This document shows, piece after piece, positions 12,068 through 21,533 of a stretch of DNA of 64,000 nucleotides. The stretch is taken from contig JAUJYZ010001141.1 in NCBI GenBank assembly GCA_033675265.1, positions 46,341-110,340 of the forward strand. Direction: 5' to 3'. The notes under the pieces were generated by a model that did no database searches, was not told the DNA's origin, and saw only the letters and a list, made by a program, of their open reading frames with translations. This DNA comes from Actinostola sp. cb2023. Taxonomy: Eukaryota; Cnidaria; Anthozoa; Actiniaria; Actinostolidae. The first letter of the stretch is position 1. Every line of letters starts with the position of its first letter. The position numbers and the translations under genes are program-made.

Positions 12068-13674
12068 GGGGTGGACTATTAGAAACCTACGGAGGGGGGA
12101 GGGGCTGGGGCAGCTTAAAATAAAATTTAAGCACAAATATTTTTTTGTGCCTGTGTTTCTCTGCAGGATTTTTTTTTGGAGTTGTGTAACTCTTTTGGGG
12201 TGGTAGGGAGGGTTCTTGCAGGATTTTTTGGGGGGGGACATTTTTTCTTCACAGGAATTTTATGTCACCTTCCTCCCAACATTTCTAATGGTCCACTCCT
12301 AAGTACAGTCAAGCCTCCATTAAAGTGCCTATCACCCCTGTGAGATTGTTTTTAAAATATATTCAATATAAGCTGAATAGTTGGTGGGTTCAGTATTTTG
12401 TGATTTGAACCTTGCGTTTATGAGTTATAGAGGTTTGAAATCTCAATATGCAAATTTGATGACGTCTACTAAGGCTTCATTTATTATACAAAAACGCCCT
12501 TGTGCTGATTATTGACATTTGAAAACTTACATAATATTTTCACAGTCTTTATAAATGATTTTATAACTTTTTCCCCATTTCAAAAAATAAGCTCTTCTTG
12601 AAAAAGTCTAAATAAGTTATGGCAAATTCCTGGGTTGACGTCATCAAATTTGCATATTGAGATTTCAAACCTCTATAACTCACAAACGCAAGGTTCAAAT
12701 CACAAAATACTGAACCCACCAACTATTCAGCTTATATTGAATAGATTTTTAAAACAATCTCACAGGGGTGATAGGCACTTTAAGCGGCCCTCTGTTAAGC
12801 GGTCACTTCTATTAAGCGGTCACTTTCACTCAAATTCCAAAATCAGTCCCCATACTAAATACTGTAAACTTGACCTTTATTAAGCGGTCACCTCTATTAA
12901 GTGGTCAGTTGCATTTTGCTCTGGCTGCAATCAATCAGGAATAAAGATATAGCTGAGTGTTATATGTACATCATTTAATATTTTGCTGCAATTTTATTGC
13001 TTCAGCTGCCATGAAAAGGTACTTCTTGTCTCTTTCTGAAAAGTGTCGTCAAGTTGAGAGACAGACGTATGAGGAACACAAGAGGAAGTGTAGGAGGCAA
13101 GGACGACAAAGAGAGGTAATACAATTAGTAAGAGTAGAAATATACATGCGCATGTCTACTAATGACCAGTCATGTACACGGTAATGCACTTTCAGGCAAC
13201 TCCAGTCAGTGCATGAATATAGTTACAACATTCTTATTCTCCATTGACATTTAGTGCAACTTGTTTATTTCCTACAGTTATAATTCTAATTTTGTCACTC
13301 AGATAATTTACTTTTTATTTTGCATTTTCTTTAAGAAACTAAACAGAAGGACTGCTGCCCTTGAGATGATGGACTGGGACATCCACAAAAAAGGCCCAGC
13401 CGCAGAAATCCTTCAATATGCTACAATGAGCAGTGACGAAAGTGACTTTGAAATTGATGGCGATGGGAACAGCAGGGTAATTGGATATACTGTGAAGCAT
13501 CTAAGTTGGGAGTCAGACAGAGTAAAGAAGGTCAAGAGGAGATTGGACAGAGCATATGCTAGGAGACTAACTAGAAGAGCTCGGGAGAGGATTTTGCCTA
13601 GAAGGGATGCCCCCATACTTTCAAATAGATCTCCTCCTGAAAATCTGCCTGGATGGGCAACGTTAGATCAATAG
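10844..13674 (+). CDS. EnSpm second gene: basic coiled-coil accessory protein (putative TnpA-like)
   Basis: Exons with GT-AG borders: 10844-11155 (starts MANNGIVRQPSIASRSG, helical RELLHQSRESLKRLENQL, then basic KRNRR), 11462-11532 (REVRKAYNSLLQKDDFLGF), an uncertain exon around 11880-12015 (HDVLNARYDTEHNMAVG), 13007-13115 (MKRYFLSLSEKCRQVERQTY, very basic) and 13336-13674 (EMMDWDIHK to PENLPGWATLDQ). The last exon ends with a basic segment and a PxWA-type tail seen in accessory proteins beside EnSpm-like transposases of cnidarians (from memory). In CACTA elements the second protein binds subterminal repeats, and that role is inferred. No stop was found in the assigned exons, but the third exon's acceptor is unclear. 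Confidence 0.6.
11620..11650. repeat. ATA microsatellite with retroposon-like tail
   Basis: A run of ATA/AAT units is followed by TTTAATTCTTGAAAAAGCGC, resembling the 3' junction at 31797-31850. It lies in an intron of the accessory gene. CAGTGGAACCTCTATAAT at 11551 nearby resembles a pogo/Tigger terminus. Confidence 0.45.
12066..12301. mobile_element. MITE of 236 bp
   Basis: Left end TAGGGGTGGACTATTAGAAA and right end, read inverted, TAGGAGTGGACCATTAGAAA match over ~20 bp. The interior is G-rich on one half. A TTA microsatellite (12038-12065) abuts its left end. No coding content. Confidence 0.7.
12324..12779. mobile_element. MITE of 456 bp with TTAA duplication
   Basis: The arms of ~155 bp are nearly perfect inverted copies (AGTGCCTATCACCCCTGTGA ... 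reverse complement), and TTAA flanks both sides (12320-12323, 12780-12783). TTAA duplications are typical of piggyBac and Kolobok-type elements. It interrupts text of the kind CAGTCAAGCCTCCATTAA / GCGGTCAC, which resembles a pogo/Tigger-like repeat, so a further nested layer is likely. Confidence 0.85.
12784..12910. repeat. Short direct repeats of TTAAGCGGTCAC type
   Basis: TTAAGCGGTCAC recurs at least three times between 12794 and 12905. This vocabulary, together with TACAGTCAAGCCTCCATTAA before the MITE (12304-12323), suggests a decayed pogo/Tigger-like MITE. Its right end was not found. Confidence 0.5.
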
Positions 13675-13723
13675 CTAATTAGGTGTGCAATTACAAGCTA
13701 GTATATAAGTCCTGCAAGCTTAA

Positions 13724-14405
13724 GGTGACTCCGTTATCATTCTCGGCGCACTCGTCTATGACAAACTTTGGGTCATAACTTCCTCTGCTTTTATGCAATT
13801 GCCATAAAACATTGGCAACTATTAGAGCTTTCATTCACCTATAATACAATATAATTCGATTGCACTGCAGAACATTGTTTTAAATAATATTAGAACTTAA
13901 GTAAACTCAATATTTTGGATAAAATTGAATATTGCGAAAAATCTGTCCGTTTTTTTTTTGGATGAAAGTTTTGGAATCACTTTATATTGACATAATTCAT
14001 AACCTGACCAATTTTAGCAAAATCGTTGGAGCGAAAGCAATCGTTGGAGCTAATTTCCGTGCTTAATTATGGTTGTTTTCATGCGGCCGTGCTTTAGCTC
14101 CAACGATTTTGCTAAAACTTGCTCAGGTTATGAATTATGTCAATCTAAAGTGATTCCAAAACTTTCATCCAAAAAAAAACGGACAGATTTTTCGCAATAT
14201 CCAATTTTATCCAAAACATTGACTTTACTCAAGTTCTAATATTATTTTCAAAAATGTTCTGCAGTGCAATCGAATTATATTGTATCATAGGTGAATGATA
14301 GCTCTAATTGTTGCCAATGTTTTATGGCAATTGCATAAAAGCAGAGGAAGTTATGACCCAAAGTTTGTCATAGACGAGTGCGCCGAGAATGATAACGGAG
14401 TCACC
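13724..14405. mobile_element. Large foldback MITE (682 bp) with TTAA duplication
   Basis: Arms of ~310-330 bp are almost perfect inverted copies, from GGTGACTCCGTTATCATTCT at the left to its reverse complement at 14386-14405. TTAA lies on both sides (13720-13723, 14406-14409). The centre is around CGTGCTTAATTATGGTTG. It sits just after the stop of the EnSpm accessory gene. ORFs read through it (such as 14295-14489) are by-products of the palindrome. Confidence 0.9.
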
Positions 14406-14930
14406 TTAAGGTCTCACACTAATTTTCGATCTTTTACTGTATGTAAAGTACGTAAAATGCATGCAGCTACATTAATATCATGCAGTTGATTTTTTTTGTA
14501 GAAAGATATATATATCCAAAGAGTTAAAAAAAAAGTTCTTGTTAATTGTTTTATAAACCCTATGCAAAGTTATTTACAGAATGACATATATATTTATTCA
14601 CTGTACTGAATATGGTACCGGTATATTAATTTGCAACACACATATTATTAATCTACATATACCTACATTACATTTTCTTTGTGATATTTTAATTAAAATT
14701 ATTATAATTTATATTTGTAAAAATAAAATTATTGTTTGATAAATAAATGAAAGGTACAATGGCCTAGCAATTGTTTTGACTTCAATATCATCATATAACA
14801 TATATACATGCATCATACAACAATGAAATCCCAGAGTACTATATATTATGGAAGAAATTATCAATTCATTTGAATAAAGCATACATTAATGTAATTAAAT
14901 CCAATTAATTTACTTTATAAAGGTTATTTA

Positions 14931-15105
14931 GTGTGGCTTTAAGTTGTATTAAATGACTATTATAGGTTGCTGTACTTTACCTTTAAGAGATAATTCACAG
15001 TCTACTAAATAGTAATTTAGTGTGGCTTTAAGTTTTATTAAATGACTATTAAATATTGCTTTTCTTCACCTTTAAGAGATAATTAAAAGTCTACTAAAAT
15101 AGCCG
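14931..15105. repeat. Two-copy tandem repeat (89-bp period) in the right EnSpm subterminal region
   Basis: GTGTGGCTTTAAGTTGTATT at 14931 recurs at 15020 with a few differences, and the match continues through TTTAAGAGATAATT and AGTCTACTAAA. It is part of the TTAAA-rich subterminal zone that reaches 15280. Confidence 0.85.
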
Positions 15106-15299
15106 TTAAGATTATTTAATTGACATTTATTCAACACTCTTAAATACTTCATAAAGCAGCTTTAAGTTGCTAATTAAATATAACTTAAATGTTTGTTTTA
15201 GAGATTTAAGCATTGAAGTAAAGGCCAAGTAAATGTTTCATTAAGTCAACTTTAAGAGTACTTTAGAGTCAATTAAATTTGTTATTTTGCCCTGTGACT

Positions 15300-16284
15300 G
15301 TTGAGGTGTTTTGGGTTTAGGCATGCTACTATCCTTGACTAGCACAGGAGTTCTTGGGTTCCGCCCAAATGTGAGATAAAATGGCGAGTACCCTGTTGAC
15401 GAGTGTTCCTGGTTCAAATAGTTGAAGCGCACAAATGGTATTTTGAGATCCCAGTCTAGGTCGTTTTCCTCTTGTGTCTTCTTGAGCATTTGACCAATAG
15501 TACGGTTTAATCTCTCCACCGCGCCGTTGGCTTGGGGGTGGAGTGCACTTATCCTTTTTTTGTCGATTCCTAACTCTGTTGCCAACACCAGCATGGCTGA
15601 ACTGTCAAACTCCAGACCTTTGTCTGTTAAGATGGATTCGGGTATTCCATGTCGACAGAAGACCTCTGTGACCACCGCACTGGCTACGGTCTTCGCTGTC
15701 TTATTTGGTATGGGTATCATCTCTGCTGCTCTCGTCAGGAGGTCCAGAACTACCAGTAAGTAACGGTTCCCCCTAGAGGTCGATTGGGTTCCAAAGGGTC
15801 CTTTAAGATCCATTGAAACTTCTTGCCATGGTTCCGTTGGTTGGCTGGTTAGATTCGCGTCGGTTGTGGTCTCTCTAAGTGGGTCTTTGCAGGTCGCGCA
15901 GACAGAGCAGGTCTGACAGTATCTTCTTGTGTCCTCGTTTACGGATAGCCAGTAGTACTCTCGTTGAATGAGTTTCCTTGTCTTGGACGACGACATGTGC
16001 CCTGCCTCATCATGCTTTAGTTGAAGAACGTCTGGTACAAGGCTATCTGGGACAACCAACTGGTTAAGAATTTTCCTACCTCAACGAAACTTGATATATA
16101 GCATTCCTGTTTTGTCCAAGAACAGGGTGTCCCTCTTTCTCATCCAGGTTCTTACTTTAGGGTTTAGAGGTTGCTTTCTATCATCACTCAGTCGGAGGTG
16201 CGTGATTACCTGGCTGAGGACCGGGTCATGTTCTTGTTTTGTCTTCATAACCTCTGCGGAGAATCGAACACTAGGAGATACCAT
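15300..16284 (-). pseudogene. Gypsy integrase (and RNase H-integrase linker)
   Basis: The integrase part (minus, 16059 downward) shows a zinc-binding HHCC (H16, H21, C48, C51 counted from the M at 16059) and the DDE core: D84 in MDLKGPFG, D146 in ILTDKGLEFD and E182 in VERLNRT, with the standard 35-residue D-E spacing. Upstream in the same frame is the linker ORF 16284-16081, which ends at an in-frame TGA (minus, ~16083-16081) just before the zinc domain. The frame is cut at 15299 by the EnSpm element, so the C terminus lies at 3225-3901. The enzyme would join cDNA to host DNA. This copy is broken three ways. Confidence 0.9.
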
Positions 16285-18530
16285 GGATACATTCTGTTGT
16301 TGGGGCTTTCGGGAGAGAGCATCAGCGTGTTGGTTGAGCTGTCCTGCCCTGAAGCGCGTTTCAAATTCAAACTCCTCAATTTGTTCGACCCACCGCGCGT
16401 ACCTGCCTCTGGGGTCCCTTTATTCCGCAGCCAACGTAATCCAAGGTGATCTGTGTACCAAATAAACTTCCGTCCCAGAAGGTACTGTCTGAACTTCCGC
16501 AAGGCGTAGACTAGGGCAAAGGCTTCCTTATCTCTTGTATGCCAGGAGAGTTCGTTATCACAAAACGCTTTGGATAAGTAATATACGGGTCGTTCTCGTC
16601 CTGAGTTATCGCGTTGAGATAAGATGCAACCAAATCCAGTGTCAGATGCGTCAGTGCTTAGTTCAAACGTTTTGGTCATGTCCGGAAATGCCAAGACCGG
16701 AGCGCTCGTAAGTGCTATCTTAAGCTTGCAAAATGATTTCTCGCGCTCGGCAGTCCACACGAAGCTTGCCTTTCCTGTCAGCACGTTCAGGGGCTTGGCG
16801 AGAAGCTGGATGTTGGGGACGAACTCCATGTAGTAATTACACAGTCCCAGAAAACTGCGAACATCTTTGGAGGTTTGTGGTCGAGGCCAATTTCTAACTG
16901 TTTCGACCTTTTCTGGATCCGGAGAGATACCTTCGACGGAAACCAAGTGTCCCAGGAAGCGCAATGTTTTCTGGCACAAGTGAACCTTTGAACTCTTGAT
17001 TGTCAATCCGGCGTTTCTCAGCCGTGAAAGTACTTCCTTCAGAAGTCGTAGGTGCTCGTCGAAGCTGGCACCTCCGATTATGATGTCATCAAGGTATATG
17101 GCAACCCCGTTCCAAGTCAAACCTCTCATGACATCAGCCATCAGGCGAGAGAACACCGCTGGTGCGTTTTTGACACCGAAGGGCATGACGACGAATTCCC
17201 AGTGTCCAGATTCTGTGGTGAATGCTGTCTTGTGTCTGTCCTTAGGGTCAATCGGTATCTGCCAGTAGCCACTGTGTAGATCTAAAGTGCTGAACATAGC
17301 TGAGCCTCCTAGTGAGTCCAGACATTCCCTGATGGACGGCAGTGGAAATATATCTGTTACAGTCACGTCGTTCAGGGCTCGAAAGTCGGCGCAAAATCGA
17401 TATGATCCATCCTTCTTCGGCACCAATAGTATGGGTGACGACCACGGTGATGCAGACTCGCGGATGACTCCTCTTTCCTCCATTTCTCGTATCTGTCTGT
17501 CTACTTCGTCTCGCAGTGCAAATGGGGTGCGCCGTAGTTTCAGGGCCACTGGGGGGTGATTATTCGTGTCGATTTCAAAGTTGATCCTGTCTGTTTTCCC
17601 GACTTCTGTTACGTCATTCGCGAAAGTGTCGCGAAAGTCAGTAAGGACCCTTGTTACTGCTTCTTTCTGTTTGGCCGTGAGGCAGCTGTCTGACAAGTCC
17701 ACATTAGCAGGTTCCCTTCGTTCTGTCACTTTCGGTCTTTTAGTTTCTTCCTCTTCATCCTGCACCGTAACCGTAGAGAGGTGTCCGATGGACGTACCGT
17801 TGTAAAGCTTTATGGGCGACGCACTGTTGTTCATGACCAAAATGGGGATCTCGTTTTTTATACTTCGTACCACCACTCCTGCACCGAGAAGGACGTTTTG
17901 TTTAGCCATTTTGTCTTGGTAGGGGACGAATATGGTGTCCTGTGGCATTATGCCAAAGTCTTTGGAGGCGGCTGTGATGAAACACTGCGAACGCGCAGGA
18001 ATTACTGTGTCTGACACCAAGCATACCTCTGTCGGTTGCCTAGGAGCTCCTAGCAGTCGGTCTTCTAAGGGAATCGAGTATCCTCCCAGGTGTAAAACCT
18101 GTGCTTTCCAGTCAATCGTCATGTTGTCGTAGTTCCGCAACACATCCACGCCTAGTATGGCAGGAGAGTTCAGTTTATCCACGACTAAAACTCTAACCGA
18201 CGGTCGAGTGACGTGCCCGATCTTTATGGTGGTCACGACCTCGCCCACACATTGCAAACGTGAACCGTTAGCGGCCGAAGGGCTCGAGGTTGGCGGTAGT
18301 AAGACCATATCTTTCATTCCGGGCAACTGGGCGCTCACACACGTTACGTCCGCTCCAGTGTCGATTAACCAAGTACATGGTATGGTTCCTACTTTCCCAG
18401 CGACATGCATTGTTTTCTTACTGTCTCTTGAGGCTGAAGGCTTATTATTCACTGTTGATGCGCGCCCCTTCGCATCAACATCGACTAGTTTAAAGGAGTG
18501 GATGGGCACTGCCTGGCCAGATGACCCCAT
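16245..18530 (-). pseudogene. Gypsy pol: protease, reverse transcriptase, RNase H
   Basis: Open for 761 codons. The retropepsin motif LIDTGAD is at residues ~55-61. RT has VPKKDGSYRFCADFRALN, the catalytic YLDD at ~480-484 and LGHLV. RNase H has the first Asp in ELSTDASDTG and continues KEAFALVYALRKFRQYLLG and YTDHLGLRWL. The frame overlaps the end of gag by ~45 bases in a different frame, consistent with ribosomal frameshifting. After LRWL near 16440 the sequence leaves the expected frame inside RNase H, and the relic continues in another frame at 16284. All catalytic residues of protease and RT are present. Confidence 0.93.
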
Positions 18531-19381
18531 CCCCCGCAGTTATGGCACTGAATATCCCTTGAGGTAGAGGCTGTTTGGTTTTGGCGAGGTGCACCCGACG
18601 AGCAATCCCTTGCGAAGTGGCCTGGCTTTCCACATCGGTAGCATTCCGTTCGTCGATCTCCCCGGCCACGGCGTCCGCCACGGTTCTGCGAAGTCTGGTA
18701 CTGTCGATACCCCTGTTGATTTACGCCTTCAACTGATACTTGGTCGGGGGCACTAACGCTAATGGATGCCTTAGAGAGCGAGGAAACGATCTCTTTGAGT
18801 TCCTTCACATCGCTTTGCAGCTGCTGTAAGGGTTGGTTGTTATCTATGGCATGAATATCAACGTTGGGCCTGCATAAGACCTCTTCAATTTCCTTCGCTC
18901 GCGTGACGAGCTTGTCTATAGAGTCGTCAGGATGGTGTAGCTTAAGCTTTTGAGCGATATCCTGCTTAATCCCGCGCAAAAACTGTCGTTTGATCGCTTC
19001 TGCTGACTGTTCATTTAGTTTCACTTCCGATGCAAGGGCAAAGGCCTCGCGATATAGGCGTTCGAGCTGCTTGGAATATACTAAATATGATTCACCGTCC
19101 TTCTTAATCCTGGCTAAGAAGAGTTCTTCACTGTTGGCCTTTGAAGGTTGGTATTCTCTGAGTAGAATCTCTTTGATCTTTTTCCAACTAGTGCGTTCTT
19201 CGCCGGGTAGCGCCAGTAAAACGTCAAGCTTGTCGCTTGGAAGATTGAGTGCTGCTTTGCCAGCGGTTTTCTTGTCATCCCATTGTTGCGAAGCGGCGTA
19301 TAATTCGACTCGAAGAATCCATCGACTGATCACTTCTCCTTGTTCCCACCTTAAACGATCACGTCCGCAATCAGCCATCAT
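18485..19381 (-). CDS. Gypsy gag with two zinc knuckles
   Basis: 298 codons from ATG at 19381 (MMADCGRDRLRWEQGEVI), first in the element and just after the primer site. The middle part (WKKIKEILLREYQPS ... FLRGIKQDIAQKLKLHHP) is the helical retrotransposon gag core. The C terminus has an RG-rich basic patch and two CCHC knuckles, CYRCGKPGHFARDC and CHNCGGWGHLARQC. It would form the retrotransposon particle and bind its RNA. No stop or frameshift was found, in contrast to pol. Confidence 0.9.
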   Translation of the reverse strand: MMADCGRDRLRWEQGEVISRWILRVELYAASQQWDDKKTAGKAALNLPSDKLDVLLALPGEERTSWKKIKEILLREYQPSKANSEELFLARIKKDGESYLVYSKQLERLYREAFALASEVKLNEQSAEAIKRQFLRGIKQDIAQKLKLHHPDDSIDKLVTRAKEIEEVLCRPNVDIHAIDNNQPLQQLQSDVKELKEIVSSLSKASISVSAPDQVSVEGVNQQGYRQYQTSQNRGGRRGRGDRRTECYRCGKPGHFARDCSSGAPRQNQTASTSRDIQCHNCGGWGHLARQCPSTPLN

Positions 19382-19394
19382 ATAAGCCGGGTTC

Positions 19395-19408
19395 GTTCGC
19401 TGCCACCA
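19395..19408 (-). other. Primer-binding site of the Gypsy element
   Basis: On the minus strand TGGTGGCAGCGAAC begins one base inside the 5' LTR edge. A TGG start here is the expected complement of a tRNA CCA end. Which tRNA cannot be named from this window. Confidence 0.7.
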
Positions 19409-19409
19409 G

Positions 19410-19573
19410 TGTAAAGTAATCGACTTTATTTGTTCATGAATTCACTTATCAAAACAGTCTAAACAGTCTCGAACTGCAACGTGACTCCAAAACGTAACTT
19501 GAACGTTCTTTTCTTGCAAGTTGACCGCTGACCGGCTCAGGTCCAGCGGCCGCTGACCACTGTCAACATTACA
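19410..19573 (-). repeat. Gypsy 5' LTR
   Basis: Partner of 3054-3217, 164 bp, TG...CA ends, followed by the target duplication ATAT at 19574-19577. Confidence 0.93.
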
Positions 19574-21533
19574 ATATGTCTTTCAGTGAAAATAAATGTT
19601 CCAAGTTGTCCAGAACTTGCTGTATTTGGATTTCGGAAAACCCAAGAAGAAGTGGAATAGCAGTAAGAGTTTTAATCTCTGTCTTTGCAGTTATACTTAA
19701 CAATTGCCTTAGAAGCACTTTGTAGTAAATAGTGAGTTTATTGTGTACAATGTGATGTCCCTTGACCTCGTACATGTACTCACAGGACTCTCAGATGCTG
19801 CAGGGTAAGTTGTTAGTTTCCCACATTCAGGCAATCTACACTGACAATCTTTGGCGCAATGGTCGCAACACAAATGCAGCTCTTTAGGATTACATGTATC
19901 TGAAGTTGTCTCAAAATGGCTCAAAAGAGCTGCACGTCTACATTGTTGACTTGAAATGTACTTCTTCATGTCAGGTTCAATAAACCTCATCATAACACCA
20001 TTATATAAGAGAAAGACCACAGACTGTGTGCCATCTCTACCACCAGCCCGTCCAGTCTCCTGAGTGTAGATTTCAATGTTCTTTGATGGTCCAAAATGTA
20101 TTACTCTGGTCACACTCTTGCAATTGACACCCATTCCAAAAGCTATGGTTGCTATCAATAACCGGACTGTCCCATTGTCATCAGCAAAGGAAGCTAGGAT
20201 GTGCTGTTTATTTGATAAAGGCGTGCAGGAATGTAACATCTCTATCAATACATTATTTGGGCTTTCACCTTCAATGTATAGATCCTTTCCAATCATACCT
20301 TTAATTGTTGAATTGCTTAATTGCCTGACAGTAAACAATTGTTCGTTCGCATTGTTCTTTGCGTGCTTTCAATTCATCACCTATCCAACCAAAATAATGT
20401 TCCAGGTCTGTATCCTTAGCCATATAGTCCACTACATATGCCACGTTCCTTTTGTTGGGGCTTTCTGAGATTACTTTTGGATCATTCATCAACACAATTT
20501 CAAAAATTGTGTCTTTTGTTGCTTTTGTCGCCGTTGCGTGCGAAATTCATGTAGTCGAGAATAACACTCTCTAAATGTTACTAAGTTGTTGTTAGTTGAC
20601 GTACCCCTATTAAATAAATGAATAATGATGCTTATTTTTTCTCAATCAAATAATAAGAAAATTACGATTTACAAAAACAATATCACTATTTAAATTTCAA
20701 ACTTACCACTACTTGATTACATGAATGAATGAATGAATGAATGAATGAATGAATGAATGAATGAATGAATGAATGAATGAATGAATGAATGAATGAATGA
20801 ATGAATGAATGAATGAATGAAAAACTTTATTTAAGCACAAATTTATCATCAGCTTTGAAAACTGGTTTATATGAAAGTTGTGAGAATATTAGTATAACAA
20901 TCAATGTACAATATATGATGTATACATAAAAAATATAATAATAAAGATAATAATAATAGGTAAGGCCAATGTCAGCTAGTTAAGGAGCAGGTCAAGTGTT
21001 TCTTAAATATACTAAGCTCCTTATGGTTTCTTAGAAATTGGGGGAGGCTATTCCAAAGAGTAGCACCTCTTCATCAATAGAGCTTCATCAATTGCCAGGG
21101 CACAGAGTTTCGATTTGTAAATAGAGCTGCTAAGCATAGAATGCCATCGTTCATTCAACAGCCATGCCTCTGGAGTACCATATACAGCTTGAAATGCCCC
21201 GTTCTCTATTGCACGCTTATTCTCCTCGCACTCTAAGCCACTGATGCTGATGGCAGGCAAACCCAACTTTTGAAGAGAGTCCACTTGGTCTGTTACGAGG
21301 CTTAGTAAAGGAGACAAAACAACGACTATGTGTCCTTTGCAGTTACGCTCGAAATCAAAAATATACGGTAGGGCTTGAAATATTAGTGATTTTCCGAAGC
21401 CCGTAGGTAGATTAACAAATACATCTCTTCTGTCTTGCATAAATGAGCAAATAGCACTCTTCTGATGATCATTGAAGGTTGAAATTTTAATTTTTTTAGC
21501 CACATCGGCAAAACTTTCTTTGTGGTCCGCCAT
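19574..21533 (-). pseudogene. RecQ-like DNA helicase, multiply interrupted
   Basis: The ATG at 21533 opens MADHKESFADVAKKIKISTF. Walker A is LPTGFGKSLIFQALP, then VVVLSPLLSLVTDQV (motif Ia) and AIDEA, where a LINE end replaces the H of the DEAH box. After the LINE and a short intron (donor at 20706), the gene resumes with FRECYSRLHEF. It then lacks several codons and shifts frame before motif III-like ATATKATKDTIF. Helicase domain 2 (GMIGKDLY, LLIATIAFGMGVNCKSVTRVIHFG, QETGRAGRDG-like) follows after another frame shift near 20320. A Cys-rich zinc segment (CCDHCAKDCQCRLPECG) precedes a further shift near 19770. The C terminus continues at 3053-2808. The family unwinds DNA 3'-5'. This copy is dead. 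Confidence 0.88.
20721..21067 (-). mobile_element. 5'-truncated LINE 3' end with a TTCA microsatellite tail
   Basis: On the minus strand the text reads TLWNSLPQFLRNHKELSIFK and ends at a stop. This is the usual C-terminal end of CR1/L2-type LINE ORF2. A short 3' UTR and ~25 copies of TTCA (20721-20820) follow, the kind of simple-repeat tail these LINEs carry. It inserted inside the RecQ DEAH box. At the 5' junction the 10-mer CTTCATCAAT occurs twice (21069-21078 and 21083-21092, plus strand). Confidence 0.8.

Larger units (their letters stand above)
3905..15296 (+). mobile_element. EnSpm/CACTA DNA transposon, 11.4 kb, internally deleted
   Basis: The termini are inverted copies: CACAGGGCGAAAAAACAAAT at the left, and at the right the reverse complement of CACAGGGCAAAATAACAAAT. 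A 3-bp duplication ACT flanks it (3902-3904, 15297-15299). CAC-starting TIRs with 2-3 bp duplications are typical of EnSpm/CACTA. Inside are two spliced plus-strand genes: a transposase with a DUF4218-like segment but no catalytic core, and an accessory gene. Both ends carry many short repeats around CTTTAAG/TTAAAT, like the subterminal repeats of this superfamily. It inserted into the Gypsy integrase, so it is younger than that copy. Confidence 0.88.
3054..19573 (-). mobile_element. Ty3/Gypsy LTR retrotransposon (minus strand), split by an EnSpm element
   Basis: Two 164-bp LTRs (3054-3217 and 19410-19573) begin TG and end CA and are flanked by the 4-bp duplication ATAT (3050-3053, 19574-19577). 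Between them on the minus strand, in order, lie a primer site, gag with two zinc knuckles, protease, reverse transcriptase, RNase H, integrase and a polypurine tract. This protease-RT-RH-IN order defines Gypsy. Without the nested EnSpm (3905-15296) the element is ~5.1 kb. The pol region has at least two frame breaks and one in-frame stop, so this copy cannot be autonomous as read. Confidence 0.95.

Noticed and set aside
11963..12241. ORFs with Tyr or Asn runs
   Set aside because: They arise from the TTA microsatellite at 12038-12065 and the G-rich MITE.
16091..18567. Several plus-strand ORFs across the Gypsy pol
   Set aside because: They are antisense shadows of gag and pol.
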